In this document: positions 52,756 to 61,859 of the stretch, piece after piece
Layout of the letters: every line of letters starts with the position of its first letter
How positions within the stretch are numbered: position 1 is the first letter of the stretch
Notes under the pieces: model-generated
The model's database searches: none
Told to the model about the DNA's origin: nothing
Seen by the model: only the letters and a program-made list of their open reading frames with translations
Program-made: the position numbers and the translations under genes
Source: Akkermansiaceae bacterium
Lineage (GTDB): Bacteria; Verrucomicrobiota; Verrucomicrobiia; Verrucomicrobiales; Akkermansiaceae
Reading direction: 5' to 3'
Length of the DNA: 64,000 nucleotides
Assembly (NCBI GenBank): GCA_903908495.1
Contig: CAIVSK010000002.1
Location: 1 to 64,000, forward strand

Positions 52756-54966
52756 TCAATGCGGCGGCAGCTGGCGGCGGTAATCGTCCAGATAGAGGCC
52801 GATGCTGTGAAACGGGATGGGCTCAAACGAGGGGGCCTCGGTGAGCAAGCGCGAGTCCTTGCGCAGGGTGAAATCCCCAGCCGCTAGATCCGCGAACCCG
52901 AGCACCACCGGCTCGTCCTTGGTGCCCGCCACGCGGGCCCAGCCCTTGAGTTCATTGGCCGAGGCCTTTCCCGCCGGCACGCCGAGCGTGCTCACTATCA
53001 GATTGTCCGCCATCTCGAATTTATCTAGCAGTTTGATGACGTTGCCGTCGAAATCATAAACCTTTTGGGTGCAGTCCACAAACACGTTGCGCCGGATCGG
53101 GTTGTTGAGCGGCTGGCGCGGCTCCTCGTTCATGATCGCGGCCAGCCTGGGATACTTCACGCTCCATGGCGGCTGGGTATAATCGAGCGCCTTGGCCTTG
53201 TCTTCCAGGCACCAACTCGGCTCGTTCGTGTTGTTCCATTGCGGCCAGGTCATGCCGCGGGCATCGATGTGCAGGCCGATGGGGCAATCGATGATCAGGT
53301 TGTTGAGCACCGGGTTGTCGCGCCCGCCGCCGAGCATGATGGCGCGGCCCGCGCGGTAGAAGATGTTGCCCTCGATGGAGTCCCCGCAGTCGCAGTCGTC
53401 GAGATACACTCCCATGGTGTTGGCCTCCTTGGAGCCGCCACCTAGGTCGTGAATGAAATTGTGGCGCAGCACGTTGCCCTGGCTGGTCCAATCGCGCCCG
53501 GTGTAGAATGCGCCCGCGTCTCCCGTCTCCATCACTACCCGATAGATATCGTTTTCTTCAAACCGATTCTCGTTGCCACCATACAGCACCGCGTTGTGCG
53601 GCGCGTCATGGACCGAGTTGTTGCGCACGATCTGGCCACAGCCGCCCACGCCGATTCCCGGGGCATAGGTGCGCTGGAAAATCCCGTAGTGATGGATGTG
53701 GTTGTTGACCGCCAGATTGTGCGCCAAGGTTAGGGTTTTGCGGTCGCCGCCGTTGAGAGAAATCCCGCTTTTGCCGAGATTGAACAGGTCGCACGAGCGC
53801 ACCGTGTTGCTGCTGCCGCTCACCGCGATGCCCTCGCCCGCCAGGTTCGCCACCTCGCAACCGGCGATCTCGACGTGCTCCGCGTTCTGAACCACCAGGC
53901 CATTGCCATGGCTATACTCAAATGCCAGGTTCACCAACTTGACATATTTCGCGCCGTCGATTTTCACCAGCGGCTGGGTCAGGGTAGCCAGCACGATCGT
54001 GGCGTTGGGCAGCGGTCGCGCCGGATAGAGATAGAGCAGCTTGCGGGACCGGTCGAGATACCACTCGCCAGGCGCGTCCAGCTCGTCTAACGAATTAAAT
54101 GCGAAGAACCGGCGCCTGGCAGCTCCCCAGGTTTTGCCCATAATGCCATCGCCGTGCGCAGCCGCCAGGGTGATGACCTTCTTGTCCTTGTCATATGCCC
54201 CCACGCGGATCACCTCGTCGCTCCAATCGTGGGTCCAGTAACCCAGCAACCATACGCCCTCCTGGAGATTCCAGCGCGCCGGGCGCGGATCCTCGAACTC
54301 GAACGACCCGGGATGCAACTTGCGCAGCGCGGGATCCGGCGCATCCGCGACGGGCAGGCCGGTGTCCACCGCTTTGGTGAAGCCGGTCCACCCCGCGTCA
54401 GGCGCATCGATGTTAGGCCAGCGTGCCAGGGCCATGGGCTGACCGTTGAGGTAAAGCCACGGCCCGGTCGGCGCGCCGTGATACGCAGTCTTGAAGGGTT
54501 CCAAGGTGCCGGCCAGTTGTGTCGAGAGATCGCACACCAGCACTTTGCCGCGCGCCGCCGCATCCAAGCGCGCCAGCACCGCTGGCTCGGTCAGCGGTTT
54601 GAATGCGGTGGGGGCCAGGATGCGCCCGCCGCGGATCCGCGCCTGGCCGCGTTGCTGCGCGCGAAACACCACCTCCGCTCCGGTCGTGCCGCTGTCCTCG
54701 GATGTGAGTTCAAATGAGGCGTCCAGTGGATAGGCTCCGGGCCCGACTAGCACGGTCACAGCCACCCCGCTCTTGAGTGTGCCGGTTTTGCGTGCCGCGC
54801 GCAGCGCGTCGCGGGCCTGGGTGAGAGTCTGGTAGGGAGCGCGCTTGCTGCCGTCGCCGCCAGCGCCCGCATCAGCCCCTACAAACACCGTCAGTTCCGC
54901 GTTTGCGCTCGCAAGCATGCCTAACGCGAACCATAACGCGAACCATCGGCTGTTCTGCTGATTCAT
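52756..54966 (-). CDS. secreted right-handed parallel beta-helix protein
   Basis: This 736-residue protein has a signal peptide (1-23, ASANA). The N-terminus FVGADAGAGGDGSKRAPYQT is followed by a domain with VWLLGYWTHDWSDEV, and then many beta-helix turns (for example VEIAGCEVANLAGEGIAV and RVVMETGDAGAFYTGRDW). This layout is common in verrucomicrobial and planctomycetal surface proteins that degrade or bind polysaccharides, related to GH- and PL-type beta-helices. No definite catalytic residues can be assigned. Its 3' end reaches the receiver fragment. Confidence 0.85.
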   Translation of the reverse strand: MNQQNSRWFALWFALGMLASANAELTVFVGADAGAGGDGSKRAPYQTLTQARDALRAARKTGTLKSGVAVTVLVGPGAYPLDASFELTSEDSGTTGAEVVFRAQQRGQARIRGGRILAPTAFKPLTEPAVLARLDAAARGKVLVCDLSTQLAGTLEPFKTAYHGAPTGPWLYLNGQPMALARWPNIDAPDAGWTGFTKAVDTGLPVADAPDPALRKLHPGSFEFEDPRPARWNLQEGVWLLGYWTHDWSDEVIRVGAYDKDKKVITLAAAHGDGIMGKTWGAARRRFFAFNSLDELDAPGEWYLDRSRKLLYLYPARPLPNATIVLATLTQPLVKIDGAKYVKLVNLAFEYSHGNGLVVQNAEHVEIAGCEVANLAGEGIAVSGSSNTVRSCDLFNLGKSGISLNGGDRKTLTLAHNLAVNNHIHHYGIFQRTYAPGIGVGGCGQIVRNNSVHDAPHNAVLYGGNENRFEENDIYRVVMETGDAGAFYTGRDWTSQGNVLRHNFIHDLGGGSKEANTMGVYLDDCDCGDSIEGNIFYRAGRAIMLGGGRDNPVLNNLIIDCPIGLHIDARGMTWPQWNNTNEPSWCLEDKAKALDYTQPPWSVKYPRLAAIMNEEPRQPLNNPIRRNVFVDCTQKVYDFDGNVIKLLDKFEMADNLIVSTLGVPAGKASANELKGWARVAGTKDEPVVLGFADLAAGDFTLRKDSRLLTEAPSFEPIPFHSIGLYLDDYRRQLPPH

Positions 54967-55000
54967 CCTGCGCAGATACCGAACTTTTGGCGGGGATCTT

Positions 55001-55138
55001 TCAGGAGGTTTCTCGGGTCACGCCGCTGACCGGCCTGCCGTCATAAAACCGAAGCGCCCCGGTGAAACCGAAAATCCGGAAAAGATTCTGATAAGCGTGC
55101 TGTGGGTTGCTGCCGAAATGATTGATGAATTCTCGGTC
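55001..55138 (-). pseudogene. 45-codon C-terminal fragment of an unknown protein
   Basis: Between an in-frame TGA and the stop at 55001-55003 the - strand reads REFINHFGSNPQHAYQNLF then RIFGFTGALRFYDGRPVSG. Composition and codon use look coding, but no start is available and the family is not recognised. Confidence 0.35.
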
Positions 55139-55185
55139 TCATGTCTGCTTGTGGTTCTGATTTCTTAATTGAGCAGCACCGGGCC

Positions 55186-55207
55186 AAAAACCGCCCCGGC
55201 GGGGCGG
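55186..55207 (-). terminator. intrinsic terminator of the rhodanese gene
   Basis: A perfect 7-bp GC stem (55191-55197 with 55201-55207) and 3-base loop are followed on the - strand by five T (55190-55186). It is about 80 bp downstream of the rhodanese stop. Confidence 0.65.
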
Positions 55208-55286
55208 CCACGGGCGGGCTCGCGCCAATCCGGCGGACGCCGGTTAGACCGGTCCGAGGTTTAGCTTCCGGCGGAATCGCGGTGAC

Positions 55287-55838
55287 TCAGGGTGGATCCG
55301 AGCGGAACTCCTTGCCGCTGCGGTTCCATGGTGCCAATGCCAGAAAGATGGCAAGTCCGCAAATATCGGTGACCCCGGCAAACACCAGACCAGCGCCGAC
55401 AAAAGCAGCCAGGATGAAGAACCCGGGATGAAGGAACCAGCCGAGGCTCACACCCGTTAGAACCAGCAGGCCCGCCCCGATGCGCACCTGGCGCTCGATC
55501 GAAAGGGTCTTGCGCCCCCGCAGCACGGGCAGCCCGGCTGCGCTCCAGGCCTGGGTGCCGCCTTCGATCACCCGCAGATTGTCGAGTCCGGCACTTTGCA
55601 GTTGCGCGGCCGCCTTGACGGCCCGGATTCCCGAGGCGCACAACAAGTGGACCGGCCCTGGGTTGGAGCCGAGCGCGGCCTCGACCCGTTGCCGGCTCAG
55701 CACATCGAGCGGGATGAGGATGGCCCCAAGCGCATGAACCTCGCGGAACTCGCCGGGCGTGCGCACATCCAGCAGGATCCCCCGCCCGCTCTCAGCGGCG
55801 GCCAAGGCTTCGGCGGGGGCAATGGTTTGGTATGACAT
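55287..55838 (-). CDS. rhodanese domain membrane protein (YgaP-like)
   Basis: This 183-residue protein has an N-terminal rhodanese domain with active-site C67 in the loop CASGIR and the start motif LLDVRTPGEF. Two membrane helices of the DUF2892 type follow (about 120-137 and 140-160). The arrangement equals the inner-membrane rhodanese YgaP, which handles sulfane sulfur at the membrane. A good terminator follows. It is monocistronic as far as can be seen. Confidence 0.88.
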   Translation of the reverse strand: MSYQTIAPAEALAAAESGRGILLDVRTPGEFREVHALGAILIPLDVLSRQRVEAALGSNPGPVHLLCASGIRAVKAAAQLQSAGLDNLRVIEGGTQAWSAAGLPVLRGRKTLSIERQVRIGAGLLVLTGVSLGWFLHPGFFILAAFVGAGLVFAGVTDICGLAIFLALAPWNRSGKEFRSDPP

Positions 55839-55917
55839 GGGAGTTACGGTGTTGGCATTCCGGCTTTTCGCAAGTCAGTTAGAATATCCACCCGACGCTG
55901 ACGCCGACGGAGTCCTG

Positions 55918-56013
55918 ATGCATAATCAGATCCGCCACATGTCATTGGCCGAGCGCGCCAAGGAAATGAAAAAGTTTGTGCCGGAGGTGATGGAGCCGGA
56001 CTTCATGATCTGA
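55918..56013 (+). other. short open frame in the rhodanese-cobA spacer
   Basis: A 31-codon frame (HNQIRHMSLAERAKEMKKF and on to EPDFMI) looks coding in composition but is too short to classify. It may be a remnant. Otherwise the 318-bp spacer 55839-56156 holds nothing recognised; 56060-56110 contains partially self-complementary GGTGACACC/GGTCACATGA words. Confidence 0.2.
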
Positions 56014-56156
56014 TTCCAGTGGCTGCCCATCTTGCAGGTTTCCCCGATGACCACACCGGTGACACCGGGGTCACATGACGTCCATAATGTCTGTCATCAT
56101 GTGAGTGATGCCAGGCACACGCGCAAATCAGCCATTGGGCGCACTGGTCTCTGCCG

Positions 56157-57671
56157 TTAGCGATGGGCCTTGAAGTGCTTCAAGATGGCGGCGGTGAGGC
56201 CGGGGATGTCGTGCTTGGCGGCTTCGAAGGCGGGCGGTTGGCCGTGCTTGCGGAGGACCTCGCTGGTGACCGGGCCGATGCTGCCGGCGACGCAAGCCTC
56301 AGGCCATGGGAGGCCGAGGTTGAAGAAATGCTCGACGGTGGAGCCGGAAGTGAAGGTGATGAGATCGGCGCCATTTTCGGCGAGGCTGGCGCGGGCGCCG
56401 GTGACGTCTTCGGTTTCGGGCACGGTGCGATAGGCGATGCACTCATCGACGATGGCACCGAGGGCGGCAAGGCCGTCGCCGATGATGTCGCGGGATTCCG
56501 CGGCCTTGACCCACAGCATGGTTAGATTCTCGACGTTTTGTTTTTTGAATGCCTCGATGAGGCCCTCGGCGACGAAGCGTTCGGGGATGAGATCCACGGC
56601 GAAGCGGTAGTCGCGGATTTTTTTGGCGGTGCCATTGCCGATGGCGGCGATGCGCGGATTGCCGAGGCTGCGGGCGTCGTCATAGGCGGCGTAGAAGGCA
56701 TCGAAGAAGCGCTCGACGCCGTTGGGGCTGCTGAAGACGAGCCAGTCGTATTCATGGGCGGAGGTGACCATTTCAGCGAAGCCGAGGTGGTCTTCGGGCG
56801 GTTCGATGCGGATGGTGGGCAGTTCGACCACATCGGCACCGAGGTTGCGGAGGGCATTGCTGAGTTCACCGGCCTGCTCGCGGGTGCGGGTGACGACGAT
56901 GCGCTTGCCAAACAGGGGCCGTTTTTCGAACCAGTTGATTTTTTTCCGTTCGGTGACGACGCCGCCGATGACGGCGACGGCCGGTGACGAGAAGTTCACC
57001 TTGTCGGCGATGTCGGCGATGGTGGCCAGGGTGCCTTCGATGGTGGACTGTCTGGAGGTGGTGGCCCAGCGGGTGAGGGCGATGGGGGTGTTCGGGTCGG
57101 CACCGTTGGCGACGAAGGCGGCGGTGATTTCGCGCAAGCGGGAGACGCCCATGAGAAACACCTTGGTGCCGGGAGTTTTGGCAAGCTGGGCGAAATCGAT
57201 GGAACTGTAGCCTTTGGTGGGATCCTCGTGGCCGGTGAAAATGGTCAGCTGGGTGCAGTGGTCGCGATGAGTCACGGGAATACCCGCATACGCCGGTCCG
57301 GCAATCGAGGAGCTGATGCCCGGGACGATCTCAAAGCGCACGCCAGCGGCCGCCAACTCTGCGGCCTCCTCGCCGCCGCGCCCGAAAATCATCGGGTCGC
57401 CGCCTTTGAGACGCACGACGGATTTGCCCGCCTTGGTCTTCTCGACGATGAGGGCGTTGATCTGGTCCTGTGGCAGGGCATGGTCCTTGGCACGCTTGCC
57501 GACGTGGATTTTCTCACAGCCGGGTTTGGTCCAGCGCAGGAGTTCGGGACTGCTCAGCGCATCGTAGACGAGCACGTCGGCCAGTTCGATGCACTCTTTG
57601 GCGCGGAGGGTGACCAGACCCAGATCGCCGGGGCCGGCACCGACGAGATAACAAGTGCCTGAGTGACTCAT
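56157..57671 (-). CDS. cobA-hemD: uroporphyrinogen-III C-methyltransferase / synthase fusion
   Basis: This 504-residue bifunctional enzyme has an N-terminal SUMT domain (about 1-245), with the SAM-binding start YLVGAGPGDLGLVTLRA, VVRLKGGDPMIFGRGGEEA and the PAYAGIPVTHR block. It methylates uroporphyrinogen III to precorrin-2. The C-terminal HemD domain (about 255-500, RIVVTRTREQAGEL and FTSGSTVEHFF) closes hydroxymethylbilane to uroporphyrinogen III. This fusion is common in Gram-positives and PVC bacteria and lies at the branch point to haem, sirohaem and cobalamin. The start was chosen at ATG 57671, whose 4-bp overlap with hemC is consistent with coupling. Confidence 0.95.
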   Translation of the reverse strand: MSHSGTCYLVGAGPGDLGLVTLRAKECIELADVLVYDALSSPELLRWTKPGCEKIHVGKRAKDHALPQDQINALIVEKTKAGKSVVRLKGGDPMIFGRGGEEAAELAAAGVRFEIVPGISSSIAGPAYAGIPVTHRDHCTQLTIFTGHEDPTKGYSSIDFAQLAKTPGTKVFLMGVSRLREITAAFVANGADPNTPIALTRWATTSRQSTIEGTLATIADIADKVNFSSPAVAVIGGVVTERKKINWFEKRPLFGKRIVVTRTREQAGELSNALRNLGADVVELPTIRIEPPEDHLGFAEMVTSAHEYDWLVFSSPNGVERFFDAFYAAYDDARSLGNPRIAAIGNGTAKKIRDYRFAVDLIPERFVAEGLIEAFKKQNVENLTMLWVKAAESRDIIGDGLAALGAIVDECIAYRTVPETEDVTGARASLAENGADLITFTSGSTVEHFFNLGLPWPEACVAGSIGPVTSEVLRKHGQPPAFEAAKHDIPGLTAAILKHFKAHR

Positions 57672-58642
57672 GAGAGGGATTGGAAAAGGTTGAGGGCTAC
57701 GAGGAGGGGGGCCGCGGACGGTCCGTGTGATTCGCCAGTACGCGGCGGGCCGCCGGCTTCCGGGAACACCCGGGCTTGCAGATGCAATTCGTCGCCGATG
57801 AGAGTGGAAAATACGCCGACCGGAGTGTGGCAGCCGGCATCTAACAACCTGAGGAATTCCCGCTCGGCGGTGACGCGCAACCAGGTGGGAGAATGGCCGA
57901 TGGATTCCGCACAAGCCCGGCTAGCCACATCGTCGCTGCGGATCTCCAAGCCGATGGCACCTTGGCCGGCGGCTGGAAAAAACACGCTTTCGTCGAGGCG
58001 CTGGGCGTGCAGGGTTGGCATGCCGGTGATGGTTTCGGCGACCGCCGCGGCGGCGGGTGGCAGGAAACCCAGCCGCACCAAGCCGGCCTCGGCTAGCAGG
58101 ATGGCGTCGTAGGCGTCCGATTCAGCGAGTTTGCGCAAGCGGGTGGGAACGTTGCCGCGGAGATCGACGACGGTTAGATCGGGTCGCAGCCATTCGATCT
58201 GGCGGGCGCGGCGCACGCTGCTGGTGCCGACGCGGGCACCGGGCGGCAGGGCGTCAAGGCCGCCGGGCAGGCGGCTGAGGAGGGCATCGCGGACGGGTGC
58301 GCGTTCGAGCACGGCGGCGAGGCTGAAGCGTTGGTCGAGCACGGTGGGCAAGTCTTTGAGGCTATGGACGGCGAGATCGATGGTGCCGCCATCGAGCGCC
58401 TCTTCGAGTTCCTTGATGAAGACCCCCTTGTCAAAAACCCCTTCCGCCTTGGCAACCTCGTTGAGGGCGACGTCGGTGCGGCGGTCGCCGGTGGTCTTGA
58501 TGACGTTGCGCACGAGCGTTAGATCCGGATGCGCTTGGCTGAGCAGGTGTTCGGTGGCGGTGGCCTGCACCAAGGCGAGCTCGCTGCCGCGGGTGCCGAT
58601 GACGAGAGTGGGACGGTCCGGGATTTCGGTTGGGGTACTCAT
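57668..58642 (-). CDS. hemC: hydroxymethylbilane synthase
   Basis: This 324-residue porphobilinogen deaminase polymerises four porphobilinogens to hydroxymethylbilane. The start VIGTRGSELALVQA, catalytic D97 in HSLKDLP, the GTSSVRRARQ block and the dipyrromethane-binding C271 in LLDAGCHTPVG are all present. Its stop overlaps the cobA-hemD start, and its start is 1 bp from the hemA stop, so it is one transcript. Confidence 0.96.
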   Translation of the reverse strand: MSTPTEIPDRPTLVIGTRGSELALVQATATEHLLSQAHPDLTLVRNVIKTTGDRRTDVALNEVAKAEGVFDKGVFIKELEEALDGGTIDLAVHSLKDLPTVLDQRFSLAAVLERAPVRDALLSRLPGGLDALPPGARVGTSSVRRARQIEWLRPDLTVVDLRGNVPTRLRKLAESDAYDAILLAEAGLVRLGFLPPAAAAVAETITGMPTLHAQRLDESVFFPAAGQGAIGLEIRSDDVASRACAESIGHSPTWLRVTAEREFLRLLDAGCHTPVGVFSTLIGDELHLQARVFPEAGGPPRTGESHGPSAAPLLVALNLFQSLS

Positions 58643-58643
58643 A

Positions 58644-59654
58644 TCAGGTGCCGGGGAGGTTGAGTTTGGCCAGTTCGGCATCGATGATGCGCTCGCAAAT
58701 TTCGATTTGGAGTTGGCGGCGGGAGCGCGCCTCGCTGGCGAGGTTTTCCAAGGTATCGATGTCGTAGAGGTAGACTTCCTCGATTTCGGCGACGTCCGGG
58801 TGGATATCGCGGGGCACGGCGATATCGATGAAAAACAGGGGGCGGAATTTGCGTGCGCGGCGGACTTTTTCCACATCGGAGCGGTGGATCAAGGCATGCG
58901 GGGCGCCGGTGGAGGAAATGACCACATCCACGCGCTCCAGCACCCGTTGCCAGTCATCGAAGCGCACGGCGGTGCCGCCCATGTCGCGGGCCAATTCCTC
59001 GGCGCGGTCGAACGAGCGGTTGCTGACGAAAATCGAGCGGGCGCCGCGTGACACCAGGCTTTGGGCGGTGATGCGGCTCATTTCGCCGGCACCCAGGATC
59101 ATCACCTCGCTGTCCTTGAGGTGACCGAAGATTTTTTCCGCCAAGTCCACCGCGACGTTGCCGACGGAGGTGGAGCCTTCCTGAATGGACGTCTCGGTGC
59201 GGACTTTCTTGCCGACGCCAAAGGCGCGCTGGAACAAGCGGTTGAGCACGCTGCCGGTGGTGCCGGCGGCCAGCGCCGCCTGATACGCCTGCTTGACCTG
59301 GCCGAAAATCTCGGTCTCGCCGAGCATCATGGAATCCAATCCGCTGACCACGCGGCAGAGGTGGACGGCCGCATCGGACTTCACCTTGCGGTAAAAGTGG
59401 ACGGAGGCGCCGGCGTCGAGGTTTTCACGCAGGGTGAGGCGCGCTTCGAGCAGGACCAACGCTTGGTGGGCGTCGCTGGCAGCCAGGTAGAACTCGGTCC
59501 GGTTACAGGTGGAAATGACCACCCCTTCGGTGGCATCCGCGAGGTTGGCCAATTCGCCCGCGGCGGCGCCGAGCTGGGTTGAGCTCACCGCAAAGCGTTC
59601 GCGCACCTCCACAGGCGCGGTCCGATGATTCAATCCCAAGCAGAGCAACTCCAT
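58644..59654 (-). CDS. hemA: glutamyl-tRNA reductase
   Basis: This 336-residue enzyme catalyses the first committed step of C5 tetrapyrrole synthesis: NADPH-dependent reduction of glutamyl-tRNA to glutamate-1-semialdehyde. The N-terminus is LLCLGLNHRTAPVEVRE, the catalytic cysteine C50 lies in STCNRTEFY, and LGETEIFGQVKQAY and the NADPH-binding ILGAGEMSRI follow. It is somewhat shorter than the Escherichia coli protein (about 420) because the dimerisation domain at the C-terminus is reduced. The ATG at 59654 overlaps the stop of the preceding gene. Confidence 0.95.
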   Translation of the reverse strand: MELLCLGLNHRTAPVEVRERFAVSSTQLGAAAGELANLADATEGVVISTCNRTEFYLAASDAHQALVLLEARLTLRENLDAGASVHFYRKVKSDAAVHLCRVVSGLDSMMLGETEIFGQVKQAYQAALAAGTTGSVLNRLFQRAFGVGKKVRTETSIQEGSTSVGNVAVDLAEKIFGHLKDSEVMILGAGEMSRITAQSLVSRGARSIFVSNRSFDRAEELARDMGGTAVRFDDWQRVLERVDVVISSTGAPHALIHRSDVEKVRRARKFRPLFFIDIAVPRDIHPDVAEIEEVYLYDIDTLENLASEARSRRQLQIEICERIIDAELAKLNLPGT

Positions 59655-60421
59655 CAGACGCGGGCGAAGACTACCAGTGAAAGAATGAACATGGCCACGG
59701 TGGAAAGCGCAAACTTCCGCCCCGTTAGGCCCCGCACCGTTTTGACGGCGAGCAATCCCGCGTAGCCGACCCACACCGCCATTGCGACGATCAAATGGGA
59801 GTGCACCGGGGTGGTTCGTGGCATGAGAAAACCGGCGACGATGCCGAAGGTGAGCAGCCCGGTGCCAAGCCAGAGCAAGCGTTCGAGCGACACCAGCAAT
59901 TGGTGAGCCGGGGGCAAATTGCGGAACAAGCCGCTTTTCAAGTGGTGGATCTTGAGTTGGCGGTCCAGTACCAGGAACATGATGCCTGCCACCCCCGCGA
60001 GGGCCAGTGCGCCGTAGGCCAGCACCGAGATGGCGGAGTGCAGGGAATGGAACACGTTGGGCGTGAGGTCCCGGTTGGGGCTGGTGGTGAGCATGCCGGA
60101 GACCAGTGCGGCCGCCTGCAACACGAACACCAACGGCGCCGAAAACACCCCCAGCAATGAAATCCGGTACGCCGTGCCGATCACCAGATAAAACAAGGTG
60201 AGAGACCAAGCCAGGAACACCAGCATCTCGCCGAGGTCCTGCAACGGGCAGGCCGCCCGCAATTGACCGCGGATGGAGAGAAAGCCCAACTGGCAGAGCA
60301 GCACGGCGACCATCCACACCACCGTCCAATGGCTGCGGGTGCCACGGTGCACGGAGATCATGCCCCAAGTCCCGCCGATGGCGGCGAGCAGGGTGGCAAT
60401 GAGCAGAAACCAGCGGTCCAT
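59654..60421 (-). CDS. cytochrome c assembly protein (CcsA/HemX-like)
   Basis: This 255-residue integral membrane protein has about eight helices and belongs to the CcmC/CcsA/HemX superfamily. The conserved histidine-bearing stretches are VFHSLHSAISVLAYGALALAG and TPVHSHLIVAMAVW. In many bacteria hemX lies directly before hemA and modulates glutamyl-tRNA reductase level, while true CcsA proteins handle haem for cytochrome c. The position here, overlapping hemA by one base, favours a HemX-type role. The tryptophan-rich WWD motif of real CcsA is not seen. Confidence 0.8.
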   Translation of the reverse strand: MDRWFLLIATLLAAIGGTWGMISVHRGTRSHWTVVWMVAVLLCQLGFLSIRGQLRAACPLQDLGEMLVFLAWSLTLFYLVIGTAYRISLLGVFSAPLVFVLQAAALVSGMLTTSPNRDLTPNVFHSLHSAISVLAYGALALAGVAGIMFLVLDRQLKIHHLKSGLFRNLPPAHQLLVSLERLLWLGTGLLTFGIVAGFLMPRTTPVHSHLIVAMAVWVGYAGLLAVKTVRGLTGRKFALSTVAMFILSLVVFARV

Positions 60422-60572
60422 GCGCTCTTTTGACCCACACCCAGCCGACCCGCAAGGCGAACTTTGCGCGACGGGCGAAAAAAGCCGGATTTGCTACAGG
60501 ATCCTTGGTTTGGGGTTGCCGGAGACAGCAGGATTTGCACAATCGGGGCAACCAAAACCCAACCCAGTGAGC

Positions 60573-61823
60573 ATGACATCCCGCGAGCGCATCCTAGCCG
60601 CTATTGACCACCGCGAACCCGACCGCGTCCCGATCGATCTCGGTGCCACCCCGTCGTCCGGCATTTCGGCCATCGCCTACGGGCGCTTGAACCGGCATCT
60701 CGGGTTTGGGCACAGCCAGACCCGCATTTACGACGTGGTGCAACAATTGGCGCAACCCGAAGACGCGATTCTGGACCGTTTCAAGATTGATGCGGTGGAC
60801 CTCGGCCGCACATTTAACACCCGCGACGAGGATTGGCGGCCGGTCACCTTGTTCGATGGCAGCACGGCAAATTACCCCAGCTGGTTCCAACCCGCGCCGC
60901 TGGCAGACGGCGGATGGCGCGCCTTGGCCGCCGATGGCACCGAAATCGCCGTCCAACTCAAGGATATGAATTTTTTCGACCAGACGTGTTTCCCCTGGCT
61001 CGACGATTACCCGGCGGATTTCTCGGGCCTACCGGCGGCGATGGGCAAGGTCCACTGGGCGGCCTTGGCGCATTCGCCGTGGGACCATGCCGCCACGCCC
61101 GGGTTTTGGCAGCAACTGCGCGCCAACGCCATCGCCCTGCGCGAGCAATCGGACCGGGCGATCATGGTCGTGGTCGGCTGCAATTTGTTCGAATGGGGGA
61201 CGTTCCTGCGCCGCATGGACAATTTCCTGATGGATCTGCTCGCCGAACCGGAACACGTCGAACGCTTGCTCGAAGCGCTTATGGAAATCCACCTCGCCAC
61301 CCTCGAAAACGTCTGCGCCGCAGTGGGCGACGTGGCCGACATCTGCCGCTTCGGCGACGATTTGGGCACCGACACCGGGCCGTTCATGGCACCGGCCACC
61401 TACCGGCGGTTTTTCAAGGCCCATCACGCACGGTTGTGCGACTTTGTCCACCGCCACTCCGGCATGAGAACGTTCCTGCATTCATGCGGGTCGATCCACG
61501 CGCTGCTGCCGGACTTGATCGAGGCCGGCTTCGATGTGGTCAATCCAGTGCAAACCGCCTGCCGCGACATGGATCCGGCACGCTTGAAAAACGAATTCGG
61601 CCGCGACATCGCGTTTTGGGGCGGCGGGGCGGACACCCGGGCCACTCTCAACCACGGTTCGGCGGCCGCGGTCCGGCACGACGTGCTGGAGCGGCTGAAA
61701 ATCTTCGCGCCCGGCGGCGGGTTTGTTTTCAACACCATTCACAACATCCTGCCCGACGTGCCGCCAGCCAACATCGTGGCCATGTTTGATGCCATCGAGG
61801 AATATAACTCCGCCGGCTCCTGA
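60573..61823 (+). CDS. UroD-superfamily protein (MtaA/CmuA-like, not HemE)
   Basis: This 416-residue protein belongs to the uroporphyrinogen decarboxylase superfamily. It begins SRERILAAIDHREPDRVPID, has the zinc-site-like FLHSCGSIHALLPDLIEAG, and ends with GGGFVFNTIHNILPDVPPAN, which is typical of the non-HemE branch involved in methyl transfer or unknown sugar-linked roles. The N-terminal arginines of HemE (FMRQAGRYLPEY) are absent. It is divergent from the hemX-hemA operon with 151 bp between. The next gene, 36 bp downstream, is a rhamnose-mutarotase-like lipoprotein, so both may serve deoxysugar use. Confidence 0.85.
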   Translation: MTSRERILAAIDHREPDRVPIDLGATPSSGISAIAYGRLNRHLGFGHSQTRIYDVVQQLAQPEDAILDRFKIDAVDLGRTFNTRDEDWRPVTLFDGSTANYPSWFQPAPLADGGWRALAADGTEIAVQLKDMNFFDQTCFPWLDDYPADFSGLPAAMGKVHWAALAHSPWDHAATPGFWQQLRANAIALREQSDRAIMVVVGCNLFEWGTFLRRMDNFLMDLLAEPEHVERLLEALMEIHLATLENVCAAVGDVADICRFGDDLGTDTGPFMAPATYRRFFKAHHARLCDFVHRHSGMRTFLHSCGSIHALLPDLIEAGFDVVNPVQTACRDMDPARLKNEFGRDIAFWGGGADTRATLNHGSAAAVRHDVLERLKIFAPGGGFVFNTIHNILPDVPPANIVAMFDAIEEYNSAGS

Positions 61824-61859
61824 GCGGGCCATCCATCCTTCCTCACCCGTCCCAACATC

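Noticed and set aside
60573-61823. Gene next to hemA and hemC taken as hemE
   Set aside because: The HemE N-terminal substrate-binding motif is absent and the HSCGS region is of the methyltransferase-like branch; it is also divergent from the operon.
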